A stretch of DNA of 64,000 nucleotides from positions 207,460 through 271,459 of the forward strand of contig MSJH02000837.1 in NCBI GenBank assembly GCA_001931875.2. Direction: 5' to 3'. The position numbers were made by a program, and so were the translations under genes. This document shows, piece by piece, positions 60,729-64,000 of this stretch. This DNA is from Byssochlamys sp. IMV 00236. Taxonomy: Eukaryota > Ascomycota > Eurotiomycetes > Eurotiales > Thermoascaceae. The notes beneath the pieces are model-generated. The model was not told the origin of the DNA. It saw only the letters and a program-made list of their open reading frames with translations, and ran no database searches. Numbering within the stretch: position 1 is the stretch's first letter; each line of letters opens with the position of its first letter.

Positions 60729-61337
60729 TGTTTCTGCAATTCATGAACAATATTGAAGCTGTTATAAGAATTACGATGCTGAAGCTATATACTTCACAGT
60801 TACTTCTTGATACAACTCATGTACGTCATTATAATGAGCACTGTTCCTAGGCAACAATCCAAAAACCTAATCCGACCCCCAGCATTTATCGGCGGATGAT
60901 ATATAGGGAGACGTAGTTCAGTAATCCACTCAATAGAGGAGATATCTGAAGAGTGAATGACATTATTAGCGTATTCTTTGGGAATTTTATGTAATCTAGT
61001 TCCTTAGTAGATTGGCCATCAGGTCCTGCATCTCCTTTTTTACCAAAAGTAGACGTCTGAAAATGGATTCCTCCTTGGTTAATCACAATTCTGCGTAAGC
61101 TTCATTGACGGTCTCGATGAACTTCGGCAAGCTCGTATTAGGGTAGTGCCTCCCAGAGATAGGCCGATTCTGTCTCAGGAAACAGTATGGAACCGCGTTG
61201 TACGAACTATGGAAGGCACGTTCAATGCTTCCATTCCATTAAAGGGCGTACTTAGGTACTGTCAACGTCTCTCCTTGTAGTTCAGTATTCACACGTACAG
61301 CACCAGGTAAGTTCAGTGGCCCTGATACGGTTGTTTA
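60729..61337. promoter_or_regulatory. divergent region between F-box gene and 61338 gene
   Basis: No gene recognised. It separates the F-box gene start (minus) from the Cys-motif gene start (plus). Confidence 0.4.
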
Positions 61338-61844
61338 ATGTCCGCCGCGGAGCTAATTAAATATCGATGGTTCTCGCCACAGGAAAGTCAAAACAAGATG
61401 TACGTATTACAGGATCTGATAAATATGGATTACAACACCTGCTAATGGAAGTGTTATATCTATATAGGTGCAAACGAATACAGCTCGTCTACACCTGCGG
61501 GTGTAGAAAAGAAGGGGATCAGATACAGTGTGATGATCGGCGGGGGACGAATACCAGATGCGAAGACAAAAAAATTGCAACCGAAAATAGGGATGTTGGC
61601 AATTATTGTTTTAAACATCTTGTCAAGGACGGCGCCCAGATCACATACGACCGTGGGGAAGGCAACGGCAATAATAAAGGTAAGCGGCCTGCATCCGCGA
61701 CCTCGGCGGCCCCCAAGGCCAAAAAGCCACGGGTGGTGGTGGATGAGGAGGACGAAGAGGATGAGGTAAGTTTGAATTATTTGCGTTTTGCTATGCAGAA
61801 GATCAGGCTTACTGTTTTGGAAATAGTTGAACTTCTTGGCGTAA
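61338..61844 (+). CDS. small Cys-motif protein of unknown function
   Basis: Exons 61338-61399, 61468-61765 and 61827-61844 join in phase to 125 residues starting MSAAELIKYRWFSPQESQNK. The first intron splits a Met codon (AT|G) and is supported by its conservation in the 58625 copy. The core block has six Cys/His-type residues (YTCGCRK, IQC, NTRC, ENR, NYCFKHLV), perhaps a small zinc or disulfide fold. The tail is basic (KGKRPASA, KAKKPR) then acidic (DEEDEEDE), a nuclear-type arrangement. The last exon (LNFLA) is the least certain part. Such short proteins are common and unnamed in Eurotiales. Confidence 0.65.
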
Positions 61845-62142
61845 TCTTCGCCAAGAAGGCCTATTACCGTGTATAAATTACCGTTGTATTATTCATCTTA
61901 CATAATCATCTTGCTTATCGATAACCAACCTCACCACACCACATCGAACAAGTGAGTGACGCAGTCCCCGATTCTCTTTCGTACTCGATTATATCCTCCT
62001 TCAACTGGCCTTCTTCTTACAAGTGATTTACAAGGCTACCTTCTGGACACCTTCTGTTTGAGTCCGTGACTGCCGAGACCCAGCGGTACCATGTCGCTGT
62101 CAGCCCCTCTACCCTCGACTTTCTGATCACAGGGCGCCCGCT

Positions 62143-64000
62143 ATGGCACCTTCTCTGCACTCTCCACCAGCACGCCGCTCCTCGAGATCATCGCGCCCCC
62201 TTAGGTCGAGTCGCATGCGCGTGCAGACTTATCAGGAGAGCAGTTCGAATTCGGATGACAACGACAGCTCATCATCGTCATATGAGGACCAAGAGTTCCC
62301 GGGCAACTCGTCTCTCTCACTGCGCCCGCGACGTCCAGACCGGGTGCCACGCACGTACCGGGAATCAAGCACGGAACAAAGCCACGATGAAGACGGGGAA
62401 TCTGAAGAAATAGTCACTGTCGAAGCGACCACAAATGGCCCTGCACCCTCCCGTCCTCGACGCAGTGCGCCTAGGACCCGCAGTTCCAACACCAGGTCAT
62501 CGAAGACATCGTCGAGCAGGAAAAGAAAACGGATAGGAGACCCTCTGAAGAAGCGCAAGAAGACGGAGATAGAAGAGTTTCCCTTTGTCGGATCTGGCAC
62601 GATACCTCCTTGGCAGACCTTGCCCTACCACATCCTCTTTGACATCTTCTACTACGCGTCCTATCCACTGGTGGATAAGCAGACTGCAACTCGAAACAGC
62701 TCCGTATCATGGCTGGCTGCGGTTGCTCGTCTATGTCGTGCTTTCCATGAGCCTGCACTAGCTGCGCTATATTATTCGCCTGCTCTTCTTCCCGCTGCGA
62801 AGAGCCACGGTTTATTGAGCCTGTTGTGGGAGCCTCAGGAATCGCTGTCCACGAACTACGTTTCCAAGGTCAAGGAGTTGCATGTAGATGCGGAAAGTCT
62901 TCTTGTTTACAAGAGTGGTCCGGCTTTGGGCTATTTTGATCTGACGAGTCTCATCCAAAGGACGCCTCAGCTGAGAAAACTGCAGCTGTACCACAAGGAT
63001 GACTGTCTGGTCGGACTTCCACCCTGGCAGATCCCGGCGTCAAAATGGACATATCCAGGCAATCTCTTTGTGACCCTGAACCAGTCCGGGATACATCTTC
63101 GGAGCTGGGACTGGAACGCACGCTTCATGGAGTCCGACCGCCTGGTGCCGCTCATATTGGGAAACCATCGAGAACCCGCTTTTCATAGCCTGCGCGAAGT
63201 CAGGATGTTGCATCTCAGTTACTCTGAGGACGAGGATCCGTCAAACTCGAGGGAAATGGTCCTGGCTACAGCCTTGAAAGAACTTCCTGAACTGCGGCGC
63301 CTTGAGTTCGTTGAATGTTCTATCGTCAATGAGATCCTTCTGTCCAATCTACCGTCGACACTGACATCCTTGACCATTGATAACTGCGACGATGTGGCAA
63401 CATCGAATTTCATCCCGTTCCTTGCGACCCATGGCCACAATCTTCGTGAATTAACACTGAGCCACAATCGCCATCTCAACATGTCCTTTGCCGTCAACCT
63501 AGCCCAGTACTGCAAACAGCTGGTGAGATTCAAGATGGATCTCTCCATTCATGACTGGTCGAGCTACCACGACAACGAGCCCCATTTCAAGCAGCTCCTT
63601 GGCCCTTCGGAGATTCCCACTTGGCCGCCAACTCTGCAGGAGATCGAACTGATCCATCTCCGCAAGTGGGATGATTTCATAGCAGAAGCTTTCTTCACTT
63701 CCCTTATTGAATCCGCTCCTGACCTGAAGGATTTGAGAAAGCTGGTAATCAGTGCCATCTTAAAAATAGGCTGGCGCGACCGGGCCAACTTCCGTGAGAG
63801 ATGGATCGGAAAACTTGAGAGCGTCTTTCTCAGAAGAAGCCCTCCTCCTGATCCTGCCCTCCGGACACTGGCCAAATCAACAACTACTACAGAGGACCAG
63901 CACCGGCAATCTGACACTCACGACGGGAACGAGACTTCGCCACAGGACTTCCCTCCGACTCCATCCAAGCGCAAGAGTGCTCGGATCGCTCAGCAGCACA
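62143..64000 (+). CDS. F-box/leucine-rich-repeat protein, 5' part (runs off the right edge)
   Basis: One open frame from MAPSLHSPPARRSSRSS at 62143 to the window edge, at least 619 residues. The N-terminus (about 1-160) is disordered, with Ser/Asp/Glu runs and basic motifs (KRKRIG, KKRKKTE). An F-box-like helix bundle follows: PWQTLPYHILFDIFYYASYPL. Then come leucine-rich repeats: LRKLQLYHK, LREVRMLHLSY, LRRLEFVEC, LTSLTIDNC, LRELTLSHN, LQEIELIHL. The end shows a basic PSKRKSARIAQ stretch. A substrate adaptor of an SCF ubiquitin ligase is likely. A stop codon is not reached, and the start is chosen as the first Met in the frame after an in-frame stop. Confidence 0.85.
   Translation, partial: MAPSLHSPPARRSSRSSRPLRSSRMRVQTYQESSSNSDDNDSSSSSYEDQEFPGNSSLSLRPRRPDRVPRTYRESSTEQSHDEDGESEEIVTVEATTNGPAPSRPRRSAPRTRSSNTRSSKTSSSRKRKRIGDPLKKRKKTEIEEFPFVGSGTIPPWQTLPYHILFDIFYYASYPLVDKQTATRNSSVSWLAAVARLCRAFHEPALAALYYSPALLPAAKSHGLLSLLWEPQESLSTNYVSKVKELHVDAESLLVYKSGPALGYFDLTSLIQRTPQLRKLQLYHKDDCLVGLPPWQIPASKWTYPGNLFVTLNQSGIHLRSWDWNARFMESDRLVPLILGNHREPAFHSLREVRMLHLSYSEDEDPSNSREMVLATALKELPELRRLEFVECSIVNEILLSNLPSTLTSLTIDNCDDVATSNFIPFLATHGHNLRELTLSHNRHLNMSFAVNLAQYCKQLVRFKMDLSIHDWSSYHDNEPHFKQLLGPSEIPTWPPTLQEIELIHLRKWDDFIAEAFFTSLIESAPDLKDLRKLVISAILKIGWRDRANFRERWIGKLESVFLRRSPPPDPALRTLAKSTTTTEDQHRQSDTHDGNETSPQDFPPTPSKRKSARIAQQH

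Overview
The window is nuclear DNA of a filamentous ascomycete, most likely one of the Eurotiales (an Aspergillus- or Penicillium-type fungus). The genes are dense, on both strands, and broken by short GT-AG introns of roughly 45-100 nt, often directly after the start codon. The proteins are eukaryotic: alpha-tubulin, RNA polymerase III, complex III, RuvB-like 2, Ufd1. Promoters carry CCAAT, CRE-like and GTGGGG motifs. Exon borders were worked out by hand from splice signals, reading phase and family similarity, so the multi-exon models are predictions. One run of N (2157-2201) marks an assembly gap.

Layout. 0-8 kb is housekeeping: the 5' part of alpha-tubulin (-), a probable Pga1-type GPI-mannosyltransferase co-factor (+), RNA polymerase III subunit Rpc82 (-) and complex III core protein 2 (+). 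The last two share a promoter with a CRE palindrome and a CCAATCA box. An AT-rich gene-poor island follows (8.0-9.7 kb). 9.7-27 kb is metabolic and accessory: a sugar transporter, a catechol-type O-methyltransferase whose 5' end appears frameshifted, a C2H2/fungal_trans transcription factor divergent from an MFS exporter-like transporter, a DUF3500 protein, a fumarylacetoacetate-hydrolase-family enzyme, a small unknown protein and a mitochondrial-type alpha/beta hydrolase. 27-36 kb is again housekeeping: a large coiled-coil protein, Rvb2, a Lin1/CD2BP2 GYF-domain protein, Ufd1 and a small conserved protein.

36.8-56 kb is the most unusual part. Nine genes on both strands encode proteins with an N-terminal Myb/SANT-like helical domain and low-complexity charged tails, eight of them small. 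The cluster ends at a gene for an ARS-binding-protein-2 (Abp2) family protein. No enzyme or transporter gene was recognised between them. This looks like an expanded set of putative nuclear DNA/chromatin-binding proteins.

56.8-64 kb holds a GT8-type glycosyltransferase, an F-box protein flanked by two inverted, diverged copies of a small Cys-motif gene, and the 5' part of an F-box/leucine-rich-repeat gene that runs off the window.
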